From NCBI GenBank assembly GCA_963281155.1, contig CAUJLY010000004.1:1-64000 (forward strand): 64,000 bases of DNA, given 5' to 3'. This DNA comes from Rhabditophanes sp. KR3021. Taxonomy: Eukaryota > Nematoda > Chromadorea > Rhabditida > Alloionematidae. Numbering within the stretch: position 1 is the stretch's first letter; every line of letters starts with the position of its first letter. Shown here piece by piece: positions 11,546-21,834 of this stretch. The notes under the pieces were generated by a model that worked only from the letters and a program-made list of their open reading frames with translations, ran no database searches and was not told the DNA's origin. A program made the position numbers and the translations under genes.

Positions 11546-13558
11546 ATGAACACGAGTCTTAACAACTCCCACAGACGAAGAACTCCGATTCCCCATTTGA
11601 AATACATGATTGGGAAGTATTTCGCAGCTGAAACTATTAGAGAAATTTTGAATTCCTTATTGCTATGTAAAACAGGATCGAAATTAGAGTTGGTTGGACG
11701 ACTCCAGAATTCTCTTACTCAAGAAGCAACATCAAGAACGGCTGCATGGTTGGTTGAAGCGATTGCTTTAAGGATGAATATTGATGTATTGAATTGTGAT
11801 CCATCAAGTATCACGGGTCTCAAACCACCGCCGCCTGTAATTAATCCAACTATGAATAAAATTGTTTATTTGAAAAATGAGCAATATCTTTGCAAATGGA
11901 CTGAGATAATAGATTTGGGAGTGGTTCCTTTGTCTGAAAGACCATACTCAAAGGTGCATTTAAGATTCACAGTTGAACCTGGTTATGGTGATCGAATCGC
12001 CTCCACAAACAACAAATCTGATCTCTCAATCATATTGCGTTGCTGTGTTATTCTTGATGGTCAAATGCATCTGCCCCAACGGGATGATTATCCAAGTACT
12101 CTATTCTTGTATATTGGAACTGAAAATTATACAAGAGCCTTGCCACGAGTAGTTACTAGTAGTTTATTTGACGAAGTGAAGCTTGCCTCCATTCCAACTA
12201 TTTTGAATGATTATCTCTCAAATGATATCATTGAGGGCAGAGTTGAAGCGGAATTATCAATGTTATTTCGAAGTAACAATGGGGTTAAATCTAATAAAAG
12301 GTATGCAATGGCTGTGATTTTGGGCGAGAAACGATCAATTCAGGAGGTACTAAACCAAATCATCTCTCGGCCAAAAAAGTCTATTGAGCACTTTAAGGTA
12401 GAACTTAACAACTATATGGATAATGGGGAAATATTATTGGAAAAGGTTACTGTTTCTTTGGCATCGTCTCTTACAGCAACCAGGATCAAGATTCCTATTA
12501 GAGGAACCAATTGTCGCCACCTTTTGATTGATGATTTAGAAGAGTATTTGGAAAATAATGAATTTACCGAAAAATGGGAGTGTAAGATCTGTAAGCAGCC
12601 TATGAGACCGGATGACATTTTTATTGATCAATTTTATTCCGATTTACTGGCTAAGAACGAAACTGCGATGGAAGTGGATTTGTCTAAGGATGGCCAAATC
12701 ACAGTTACAATATGTCAAGATGAATTACCGTGTGAAAATTTAAGTGATAGCGATGATGGATATCAAAATGAAAGGATGTTATTCAACAATGGCTTAAAGA
12801 ACGAAGTCATTATTATTGACGATAGTTGGGAGGATATCTCGGAGGATAGTTGGGATGATAGCTCGGAGGATAGTTCAGACGATGGCTTGGGGGATAGTTC
12901 AGAGGATAGCTCGGAAGATGAGGCTGCTCTTACAGATGATATATCATCTAATGATTTTGATGATGCACATTCTGCAAACTGGTTTTCAAATGATGGAAAT
13001 AGTTTCAATCATCACTCAAATGCTCAAACTCCGTTTGTTCCACCTTCACCAATCTTAGTAGGCTCTTCTATTTCACCAATTTCGCCAGCTTCCTTTAGTT
13101 CTCAATCAGTTCGATATTGCAATTCAGCTCTGCAATTATCTATACAAACGACAACAGAGTTGAATACTGAAAGCGTTGATTCAGGAAGACGATTTGCCAA
13201 TAAGAAACCAAATGGTAATACAGAGGAAATCGAATGCATCACATTAATTGATAGTAGTGATGATGAAAACAATAAGTTGCCTCCACCTAAAAAGCCATCC
13301 AAAAAGTTATCCACTGCAGACATAATTTCTTCTCCTAATGTGTTTATGAGAAATGGAGCTGATAATAGTAATTCCAGTGACTCAGTTAGTATTAATCATC
13401 CAACAGATGTAGTGCCAATTGTATCCCTTCCATTAATGCGACACTTATTATCATCTATGGAATCCTTGAATATAGAACATCTTACTGCCTCGCATGGACT
13501 AATAAGTTCTGTTCCAGTGGAAACTGAAGATAACGAAACGGATTTTACGGGAACCTAA
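11546..13558 (+). CDS. PIAS/Siz-type SUMO E3 ligase
   Basis: A single exon of about 670 residues. An N-terminal SAP-like DNA-binding motif (about 15-55; LLLCKTGSKLELVGRLQ) precedes a PINIT-like region (about 110-290) and a reduced SP-RING (about 325-370). The four zinc-ligand positions of the SP-RING are kept as NCRH and ECKIC, but the additional structural cysteines found in vertebrate PIAS around them are missing. After the RING comes a SUMO-interacting motif, EVIIIDDS, followed by an acidic run of imperfect SWDD/SSED repeats, and a second candidate SIM, CITLIDSSDDE. This is the PIAS order. The role known for the family is SUMO transfer from Ubc9 onto chromatin proteins. The methionine at 11546 (MNTSLNN) is six bases inside the longest frame; either start would serve. 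Confidence 0.85.
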   Translation: MNTSLNNSHRRRTPIPHLKYMIGKYFAAETIREILNSLLLCKTGSKLELVGRLQNSLTQEATSRTAAWLVEAIALRMNIDVLNCDPSSITGLKPPPPVINPTMNKIVYLKNEQYLCKWTEIIDLGVVPLSERPYSKVHLRFTVEPGYGDRIASTNNKSDLSIILRCCVILDGQMHLPQRDDYPSTLFLYIGTENYTRALPRVVTSSLFDEVKLASIPTILNDYLSNDIIEGRVEAELSMLFRSNNGVKSNKRYAMAVILGEKRSIQEVLNQIISRPKKSIEHFKVELNNYMDNGEILLEKVTVSLASSLTATRIKIPIRGTNCRHLLIDDLEEYLENNEFTEKWECKICKQPMRPDDIFIDQFYSDLLAKNETAMEVDLSKDGQITVTICQDELPCENLSDSDDGYQNERMLFNNGLKNEVIIIDDSWEDISEDSWDDSSEDSSDDGLGDSSEDSSEDEAALTDDISSNDFDDAHSANWFSNDGNSFNHHSNAQTPFVPPSPILVGSSISPISPASFSSQSVRYCNSALQLSIQTTTELNTESVDSGRRFANKKPNGNTEEIECITLIDSSDDENNKLPPPKKPSKKLSTADIISSPNVFMRNGADNSNSSDSVSINHPTDVVPIVSLPLMRHLLSSMESLNIEHLTASHGLISSVPVETEDNETDFTGT

Positions 13559-14327
13559 AACAAACCCAAACCAGGCACTTCAAATTTTAACACTTCCAGG
13601 AAATCAAGCGTTCCTACTTACGACTAACTACTTTCAAAAGATATGAGTTATGTCTATTTAGTTCTCTTTCGAACAAGCAAACTTTTTATTCAATAATATA
13701 TACTTCAAATTAAGCTATTATTTCATTGTACTTATTTAATTTTAATATTTCTGCCAATAAATGAGTTACTTAAATTTGTATTAAAAAGAACACATCATTC
13801 GTTACAAATCATTTTAAGTAAATACGAACTTTCTATTAATCGTATCTTTTGACAGTTTCTCAAAACTAGTACAAGCAATCAATATAACATACCTCCGCAT
13901 CTGAAGAGTCAAAATCAGGATTAGGAATAACATTGGAGGTCTGTTTCAGTTTTTTTAAGATCTCTGAATCGAGTCATCAATAAATGTAGACATGCTGAGA
14001 TATATTGTTATATAAGTTGGTTAGGTGACTTAATCAAATTATAACTGAGTTGATAAAAAATGAGCAAGCCGTTCATTTTCAAACCTGTTATCCAATAAAC
14101 GACAGTGTAATACTACGTTTTGCCTTTCATCTAATCAAATACCATTTAAGAACATTAAAACAAAATCAAAAGTATATTAAAGAACTTTAACTTCAATAAA
14201 CGAACATATTTTAATTAATTGAAGGTGATATTTTAAATAATGAAAAATTAATACACATTCTCCCAGGACATACTCATATTTAGTGAATTAAAAATGAAAT
14301 TTTGTATGGTATACAAACAGGAATGGA
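13559..14327. other. Intergenic with a small coding-like block
   Basis: A convergent spacer between PIAS and PABPN1. On the minus strand near 13995-13890 a short block reads MSTFIDDSIQR, shifts frame, then continues LKKLKQTSNVIPNPDFDSS before a GTATGT donor-like site. It may be an exon relic. Nothing else is recognisable. Confidence 0.3.
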
Positions 14328-14962
14328 TTATCCACAAGTTGGAAGGACACCGCGATCTTGGGAACGGACAAAACGCCCTCCTCTGAAACCAACTCCTCTT
14401 TGGAATCTACCCCTCAAGCCACGGACTGCTCTACGTGGATATCTGTTGGTAGTGCTGATGCCTGGTTTGTTGGTTCTCTTCTTGAGAACAGTTATTTGAC
14501 GACCTCTGAACAAAGATTCGTATAATTCGAGAGCATGTCCAACTGTCTCTTCTTCCACAAACTCAATGTACGCAAATCCTTTTGGTTGCCCCGAGAACTT
14601 ATCATGCAGAATGGTGACTCGCTTCACTTCTCCATACCTTTCAAAGTGTTCTTTTAACTCATTTTCTGTAGTTCCATAGTCTACATTCCCGACATACACT
14701 GACCTGTGGTCGATGTCAGCTTTTTCTTCAGATGTAAGAGTAGGTGGGAAGGATGGTATGGCAGTTGAATGCATTTTGTTCTCACTTTCCTTTTGAAGTA
14801 TTTTAATTGAGATTGCCTCCTTTTCCATTTCTTCCATTCGTTTGGCAATAACACTGCACTCCTAAAAACAAGCAGGACAGTTATTTAAATATAATAAATG
14901 TCATTAAAGCATACATCAGCCATATTAACGTCCTTTACAACGTGCTCGATATCTTGGACCAT
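14328..14962 (-). CDS. pabp-2: Nuclear poly(A)-binding protein PABPN1
   Basis: Two exons, 14962-14915 and 14861-14328, separated by a 53-bp intron (GTATGC...GTTTTTAG), encode 193 residues. A short coiled-coil helix (about 17-48; KRMEEMEKEAISIKILQKE) precedes one RRM at about 68-145, with RNP2 SVYVGN and RNP1 KGFAYIEF. This is the PABPN1 layout, including the signature VDYGTTENELKEHFERYGE, the ESLFRGRQI segment and the KRTNKPGIST extension. The C-terminus is the expected Arg/Gly-rich tail (RGLRGRFQRGVGFRGGRF). The protein binds growing poly(A) tails and stimulates poly(A) polymerase in the nucleus. Upstream methionine choice: the MVQDIEHVV exon keeps frame with the coiled coil, so it was preferred over the internal MEEMEKE. 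Confidence 0.93.
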
Positions 14963-15104
14963 TTCGTGTAACTTAGATCAATGTATTGAATCAATTACTA
15001 ATATTATGACTATTACCAAAAAATAGTCAACTTAAAATGGTAATTTAATCTAAATGCAATCCACAGATTCAAAAAACCAACACTATTCTGTGGCAAGGAA
15101 AAAT

Positions 15105-15535
15105 ATGACCACTATTAGAGTACACACTTTTCCATTCAACATGCTCAATCTTGAAACGAATCAAAACCACATGGTGGAAAAGGGAACCTGTGAAATGGTT
15201 GACGACTTGCTCAAACAGACTTTTGGATATCAGATGATTAAACTGCTTATAGAACAGCTGAAGAAGTAAAGGACTGTACAAGTAAGGAATCACCAATTGA
15301 AAGATTTGCCAAATACATCATCGGCAAAGGATATTGGAGTGAGGGTGAAGACAAAGCTTGGACCAAAGAAGCTCGTCAAGAAGTGTTGAAGGCTTTCAAT
15401 ACTGCCGAGCAAATCAACAAGCCACCTTCAAAGACAAGTTGGTGAATTAAAAGAGCATTTGAAAGAATATGGCCAACATTATCCATTGGAAACTTCAACA
15501 AAGATTAAAAGAATGTATCCAAAGTAGATTTAGAT
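15105..15535 (+). pseudogene. BCKDHA (branched-chain 2-oxoacid dehydrogenase E1 alpha) C-terminal pseudogene
   Basis: Plus-strand remnants match the C-terminal part of the thiamine-dependent E1 alpha subunit of branched-chain amino-acid catabolism. Pieces seen: MTTIRV (the IMTIRVDGND region), SDD-stop-TAYRTAEEV, SPIERFAKYIIGKGYWSEGE, KAWTKEARQEVLKAFNTAEQ, a deletion of the FSDVY segment, then ELKEHLKEYGQHYPLET. Breaks include a TAA inside the phosphorylation-loop serine stretch (near 15237), a frameshift near 15430 and loss of about 20 codons. Everything upstream of the thiamine-binding half is missing or unrecognisable. Confidence 0.85.
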
Positions 15536-15717
15536 TAACTGTGTGGTGATAATTTATATATTTTTTAATGTAATGATTTTTCAATAAATTATATACTACG
15601 AACAAAGTTTCCAAAAAAATTATTTTATTCGTTTGAATCTTATTAAAAGGAAATATCTAATTTAAAATAACTAAATAATGAGATGTAAATGGTTAGATGA
15701 TATGCAAAAAGAAATGT

Positions 15718-16890
15718 TTATTCACTGAGATAAATGAAGTCATGTCCACTGGGATCAGGATTTGCTATGACTTGAGCTTGTTGTATCTGCAAATTATAAT
15801 GATTGGCCTCGTAGTAAGCATTGTAGTAGTGCTTTTGATTTCCACGGACTCTTTGAAGATAGGGAGGAACAACGGTAGTTTGTGGCGTTTCCAATCGAGC
15901 AACTTGAACACAATCAGTTTTCGGAGCTTTGGATACGTCCCCAATGACACCATCAGGAAATAGAGAGCCAGGTTTGCAAGCGGCGTGGAATTGATCAAGA
16001 TTTGCTTTTTGTTGAATCATTTCATATTTCACTTTTGAACAATTTTCCATTTTCAATTGAGAGCAAATAGCAGCTTTTGGAGGACGACTGAACTTTTTGA
16101 GACTCCACGCTATCTGTGTGGAATCAAAGTCGTTGATATCATCCCAACTGCCGTAAGATGTAATACTCACTTTTCCGGCAATAATTTGATCAGGAAAAAC
16201 GAAGCAGTTTAACCTTTTAATCCAACGACTTTTTTTATCCAATTTCCTTTCTTCTTCGTCACTAAAAACATTCTGATCACTATCAATATCCATATCCTCC
16301 TCTTGATTTGATGAAGTTTCAAGATAGTTCCCACGACGATTCTTATCAGGACCAGATTCCAGAGACATGCCATACTGGGATCTTCTAAACTCGAATTGCG
16401 GTGGCTGTACTTCCTCGAATGATGTGGTTTTAAGTACGACTTCCCCATTATTTTCAAGGTCCTCTCTTAAAATGTCTTCATATTCTGCGAACTCCCCAGG
16501 CGTGAAGATAGCCCTCAGATCAACTAATTCCGAAACTCCATTGCTTTCTAAGTACTGTTGACATGCTTTGAACTCTCTAGCCAACAAGGCAATTCCTGCT
16601 CTCATTTGTGCATCATGATCCTTAAGAGATGATCGAGTCAGGCCTTGTTCCTTCAATTCATTCAGAAGTTTCGAGCAGTTTTTGTCCATCTCCCCTGCCT
16701 TTACTTGCAGCTTTTTGCGTCTTTCAGCCTCCTCAGCGGTTACCAGGATCCAAATTCGACGACCAGCTGTATCCTCACCAATGGTCCATTTGTCAGTTGA
16801 TTGAGGAGCATTTTTGTTTTCTACCAAAGCAGCAGAGATGGCACGTACATTACTTATTCGACTTCTTCCACAACTCTGCCCACTAGACAT
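15718..16890 (-). CDS. Uncharacterised 390-residue protein
   Basis: A single long open frame with good codon character, not recognised. The N-terminal half is charged and probably helical (KWTIGEDTAGRRIWILVTAE, then EEAERRKKLQVKAGEMDK and MRAGIALLAREFKACQQYL). The middle is acidic (NQEEDMDIDSDQNVFSDEEE). The C-terminal part is more polar with Tyr/Asn/Gln-rich segments (HYYNAYYEANHYNLQIQQ). There is no signal peptide or membrane segment, so it is probably nuclear or cytosolic. It stays open for 1.17 kb without an intron and stands head-on to the BCKDHA remnant. A 25-bp GTGAGT...CAG stretch near 16150 was considered as an intron but is not needed for the frame. Confidence 0.7.
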   Translation of the reverse strand: MSSGQSCGRSRISNVRAISAALVENKNAPQSTDKWTIGEDTAGRRIWILVTAEEAERRKKLQVKAGEMDKNCSKLLNELKEQGLTRSSLKDHDAQMRAGIALLAREFKACQQYLESNGVSELVDLRAIFTPGEFAEYEDILREDLENNGEVVLKTTSFEEVQPPQFEFRRSQYGMSLESGPDKNRRGNYLETSSNQEEDMDIDSDQNVFSDEEERKLDKKSRWIKRLNCFVFPDQIIAGKVSITSYGSWDDINDFDSTQIAWSLKKFSRPPKAAICSQLKMENCSKVKYEMIQQKANLDQFHAACKPGSLFPDGVIGDVSKAPKTDCVQVARLETPQTTVVPPYLQRVRGNQKHYYNAYYEANHYNLQIQQAQVIANPDPSGHDFIYLSE

Positions 16891-19495
16891 TCTATAAAGT
16901 ATAACTAATTAAGTAAAAGGATATTCTAACTTACTTTAATTAAAATCGTTGTTATTTGATTGCCAAGAAAGGAGCAATTTTTATGATAACTTTAGTAAAA
17001 ACCAAAATGCTGACTTATCACAAAAAGAGTCGTTCTAAGACAAATGGTATGAATACAAGTGGGGAAGTGACTATCAAGCTTTGCAACAACTTTGTTCTTT
17101 GTACTAATATTTGATTGTGGCACATTTTTGGTAATTGATAAATATATGATGATGATTGGGAGAAAATATTCTATTGAGAAAAGTTGTGAAACCTTCAAGT
17201 AATTTAAAGTAATAAAATATCCATCCAATAGCTTGTTTTGAATCTTTATTCTGGAAAAAATATAAAAAAGAAAATTCCTTAGTAAGCAGACTTTGTCTCA
17301 TGTTTACAACCTATTTCAATTAAGCAAAATCACACAGATTTATGAATTTACTTTACTTTTAAGAAGTCATGAAGCGAATATTTCATAGTTTGGAGAGTTC
17401 TTTTCCTAACCTTCACAACTATCTTTAAAAACTATTTAATAAATTCATTTCAATTATTAAAATGGACATCAGTATCATACATTATGTTCTCGAGAGGATG
17501 ATACTGTTAATAATGATTATTTATAATATTATAAATCTTGAAACTACGGAGACAGAAGTTCTTGGTATTCCATATGTTACACTACACCTCTCTTAAAGAC
17601 CCAAAATGTCAACTTAAACCATGATCCCATGTTTGTCGGCATCGACAAAGAGCCTTTAGGTTGTGGCAACAACACTGATTAAGATGACAGGGAAATAAAT
17701 ACGTAAGTTCCTTATCTTTTAAGCTAAACAATAAACCTTTTAGTATTCTTACCCATCGCAAATGCCTTAACCGAAAAGCTGTCCGTTTATTCCTCCATAT
17801 CCTCAGTAGGTTCAAACTATTCAATGTTCTCTGCAGTTGACGAATACATTCCAGAATCATGACTGACAATAGACTTTTCTTGCCGGAAACAAAATTACTT
17901 GGGCAAGTATTGAATATCGTCGTTACCATTGAAAACTCAGAACTATCAGTGAGAGTCTACAACTTAGAAACAAATGTTTTCTACTTCAAAAGGGTATGCA
18001 TTAGAGTTATTTACAATGCCATGGATTCAATTGACTCACCAATGTATTGCCTTTGACACTAAGTCAACTGCAGGTGTTGTGGTGTAAGGAGAAGATTTGC
18101 TTGTTGCTATTGAAAGTAAAAAGTTTTGTTAAACTTTGTTGAAGGACCATTTTAAGTCTATGACTACTAGTAATTAAATGTTTGATACAACATGCTTTTC
18201 TGATGATGAAGAAGAACCGAATTACCCCAAGAATATCAAACAAAATAAAATGCTAATTATTATCGTTTTTAATTGTCATTTTGATGTCCTTTAAATAACT
18301 TCTAATCATGTGCTAAAAAGGAACGTATGATAAACTAAAAAGTTAATTAGTCACTCATCATCATTTCCGACATTACATACTGTCTGTGCTTTCTTCCAAC
18401 TCAAATGCGTATCTATCGACTATTTCAATTCTTTCTAAATTCCTTGTGAACGTTTAGCATGTCATTCTAAATTAATACGGAAACTAATTATACCATTATA
18501 ATGAGAACTCGATCTAAATGAAGCTTCCAGCTGGACCAATTAATGCAATTGGTTAATAAGACAATTTTGGTGGTGCAACATCCAGCTTCGGGGTTGTCTG
18601 AGAATAATCCAAGTGTGGATTAATTTTATGCTCAATTTCGTTAAATCAATTCTGTAATATGTTAATATTCTTCCTATCTATAAGTGACTTTGTGATCACG
18701 ATTTGACATCAATTTCCATGAATAATTTGTCGGAAATGTATTTATTTATGACTCATCACAAAGGATTTATATTTTAATTTTGGAGATGATTGACTCAACA
18801 TCAAAGTATGATCTTCCAATGGAATTCATACAAATATTGAGACAGTGGCTTACCTCTTTTTATTACAATTAAGAATCTATTTTGATAAAGGTGTTTCAAA
18901 AAGAAGTATTGAAGTAACAATCCTTTGCAAAGTTTAATTTAAATTGAAAATTTTACGTTCATCCGATGTTTTGTGATTTGTATTTGCCATTGTTTGTTTA
19001 TTGGCTTTGACTTAGTTTTGAATTAATTTTAGGTAACTTTTAAAATGGGAGAAACGGTCGAAGCAATTGAAAAAAGGTGTTACTGCATGTGATATGGCTA
19101 ATGTTCCTTTGGAGAATGTAACTGTTGATGTTTTTGAATATTGTCTTTCGGTGATGAGAACAATTATTTTGGTGTCTGGTGCTTAAACCATTTGCCCCCA
19201 ATTTTATACGCAGTCATATTATTTGAATATATCTCTCTCCAACCCTCCCAAACCGATCATTTGCTCTAGACTGTTGTATGCAATAGTCATTGTTTTTAAT
19301 GCCGAATTAGACAGACTCAGTCTACACAAACCAAATTGTACTACTCTAATAATTTGTTTGCGCTTCTCATCATTTTTTGAGACTATCTTTACTACCTTTA
19401 CTCATTTATTAATTCTTTTAGAAATTAAAAGGTTGCTCTATTAAGATAGCTCTGCTTGAAATCTACTTGCTAACGAATAATAATAATATTTTATA
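16891..19495. other. Intergenic with degenerate coding-like scraps
   Basis: 2.6 kb without a supported gene. Scraps that read like protein occur on the plus strand at about 17760-18210 (FDTKSTAGVVV, a stop, then GEDLLVAIESK, faintly proteasome-alpha-like) and at 19045-19185 (MGETVEAIEK, a frameshift, then VTACDMANVPLENVTVDVFE). Neither could be assigned to a family. The rest is AT-rich spacer. Confidence 0.4.
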
Positions 19496-19919
19496 ATGGC
19501 TAAGACTGTAAGTTAAATTAATACGCTTCCATAACTTAATGTTACCTTTCTTGTAGAATGGATCCGAGAAGGAAAACAAAGTTAAGAAGGTCAAGGACCC
19601 CAAGCAATCCATGAAAGAACCCAAGGTTAAGAAGGTCAAAGATCCCAACCAACCCATGAAAGAAACCAAGGTTAAGAAGATCAAGGATCCCAATGAACCC
19701 AAAAAGGCTCTTACCTCTTACTTCATCTGGCTCTCTGCCAACCGACCAACCCTAAAGGAAAAGAATCCAGAAGCATCTGCAACTGACATCGCTAGGGCTG
19801 CCGGGAAAGAATGGAAAGAAATGGATCCTGCTGACAAGAAGACCTGGGAGCTTAAGGCCGCAGAAGATAAAATTCGCTACTCTAAGGCTATGGAAAGCTA
19901 CAAGGAACTAAAGCAATAA
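19496..19919 (+). CDS. Small HMG-box protein with triplicated basic linker
   Basis: Exon 1 is only four codons (19496-19507, MAKT); a 49-bp intron (GTAAGT...TTGTAG) leads to exon 2, 19557-19919, for 124 residues in all. Three tandem copies of a 13-codon unit (VKKVKDPKQSMKE, VKKVKDPNQPMKE, VKKIKDPNEPKKA) run straight into a single HMG box (about residues 52-124; LTSYFIWLSANRPTLKEKNP, AGKEWKEMDPADKKTWE). The third repeat doubles as the basic arm that normally precedes the box (DPNEPKKALTSY). The size and design resemble yeast Nhp6 and animal HMGB single-box proteins, which bend DNA without sequence preference. It lacks the acidic tail of HMGB1. An AATAAA signal lies near 20010. Confidence 0.9.
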
Positions 19920-21834
19920 AAGCGGTTGATTAATATTCTGTATATAAATACCTTTTGTGTCCTTTTGACAAAATGTTTATGTCTACTTCATATGTATATT
20001 TTTCTACCCAATAAAATACTTTCCCCTTATCTCTTGCTTTTAAAAATTGATTTTAAGTATATTTTTGGCGCGGTAAAGTACCTAGCTTAAAAAGAAGAAC
20101 ATTTGAGAAAGATGCCACAACAATTTGCTCTTGCTTATTTATGATCATCTTATTTAACCTGTGTTCTTTGCTAATTAAGGTTGCCAGGAGAATGGCAAAG
20201 AATCGTATCACCAGGGTAAGTAAATGTCTACGAGATTGTTGCTACTTGTTTTAAGGAAAACTAAATCATGTAGCTATTGCTGGATCGGATATTGGCAAAG
20301 CGATTAAGTTTTATAAGCAATTAGAAGGTGATGTTTTTGAAGGGTGTGCTTTTGAAAATGTCTGAATAAACAGGCAAATTTGGGTACATCTTGTGTTAGT
20401 ACAGAATGTTGAAATGATAATAATTGGAGGAAGGAAAACACGGTTGATATAGTTTTATCTTTTTAAGGATATAATTAAGCAAAGTTACAATCAACTAAAG
20501 GGATTCCAATTTAGTGATGTGTAAAATAATGACTTCATCAATCACAAAATATTTATACAAGGCTTCGCTTTTTAATGAAACCTTTTTGTTATTTCCAATT
20601 TAAAAATGACAAAGTGGGACGTATATTGTTATAGAAGCAAATATTTTTGAAAAGTTTAATAAATTTTATTATTCATTGCAATATTGTGGTGGCTTTATAT
20701 GTTATGTTGTTATATTAATATGGATAAGATTTAATTATGTGAGGATTATCTGATCAAATCTTTTAATTATTCCTTTCAAGTAAAATGACATTTAAATTAA
20801 ATAATTGCAGAATATTCAGCGATATGGAAAAATGTTGACGGTGTTGAAAAATTTGATATAGTAGCAAATAAGACTGAGAGAGCCTTGAATGAAAACTACA
20901 AATCTTCCTTTTAGAATTGGATCTATTAATAATTAGACACATTGTTCGACTGTCAATAAATCAAAGAGTCTAAACAAATTTATAATAAAATATAAACTAA
21001 CGTGCTGAAAGGGTTCTTAATCTGCCCGTAGTCAAGTAAGTTTTAACAAAATAAGGATGAATGATAGTAGTAACTATCTCTTTCTTCCCTCTCTCCAACA
21101 ACTCCCTCACAGTAAACTTTGTCGTGGAATAAGGCGTTTCCTAAGCATACTCATACAACGAACAAATTGACCCTTTAAAAACCACTTGTTTTTCATTAAA
21201 TAAATGATCTGTCATAAATGAAAATATCTACTATTCCAATGTCGGGATGTCGATTTCAATCTTACAACAAAGCAATTATTCATAAGGCCTGTTTATTCAT
21301 GAATCAAACTCGTGTTTGATGGTCTATTATTTACATTTATTTGATCTATTTTCTCATGATTTTACCTAAAAAATACAAATATTTGTGTTTAGTTATTTAT
21401 TCGCTGATTAATAAGTTTTATTTTTGAGCTGCATCAGATGGTCGATCATTATTCCCAGAGATTAAACTTGCTGCCTCCAGTAATCATGAAACATTTACAA
21501 GAGCGTATGAAAATGTTGTTGGACTTAGCAGAATAATTGCTCTTTATCCCAAAGAAGTGATGACGACCTTCAGCACTAGAAAGAAAATTGCATACTCGCT
21601 GTTCTTGAAGCGGGACTTTTAAACAAAGGAGTTGTCTTTCCATGGGCAACTGAATAAATATTTTTATTTATTATCTTACTGTCATCATGTCTCTAAATAA
21701 CAAAGTTCAAACAAAGAATGTATCTGATTGTATCGACAAAAAATTAAAGTAACTGTATTTTATTAGCTTTTAAAATGACTAAAAAGCATATGTAAATTGT
21801 AAAAACACCATCGGGTTTGTTACAATAAATAATT
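19920..21834. other. Intergenic region holding gene scraps
   Basis: Apart from the MCEE remnant annotated separately, a plus-strand scrap at about 21430-21655 reads SDGRSLFPEIKLAASS, then after frame changes TTFSTRKKIAY and AVLEAGLLNKGVVFPWATE before a stop. It looks like the C-terminus of a former enzyme that I could not name. The remainder is AT-rich. Confidence 0.4.
20190..20362 (+). pseudogene. Methylmalonyl-CoA epimerase (MCEE) fragment
   Basis: After a 43-bp intron-like segment (GTAAGT...TTTTAAG) the sequence reads KLNHVAIAGSDIGKAIKFYK, then QLEGDVFEG, and ends at a TGA. This is the N-terminal strand and helix of the vicinal-oxygen-chelate fold of methylmalonyl-CoA epimerase, with the first metal-ligand His of NHVAIA. 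The rest of the enzyme is not found downstream. It is a remnant, not a gene. In the propionate pathway the enzyme interconverts the D and L isomers of methylmalonyl-CoA. Confidence 0.6.

Noticed and set aside
16143..16180. GTGAGT...CAG 25-nt gap in the 390-residue protein
   Set aside because: The frame is open through it and there is no homologue to show that removal is needed.
17970..18120. Proteasome alpha-like scrap (KSTAGVVV, stop, GEDLLVAIESK)
   Set aside because: Similarity is too short and interrupted to call a family.
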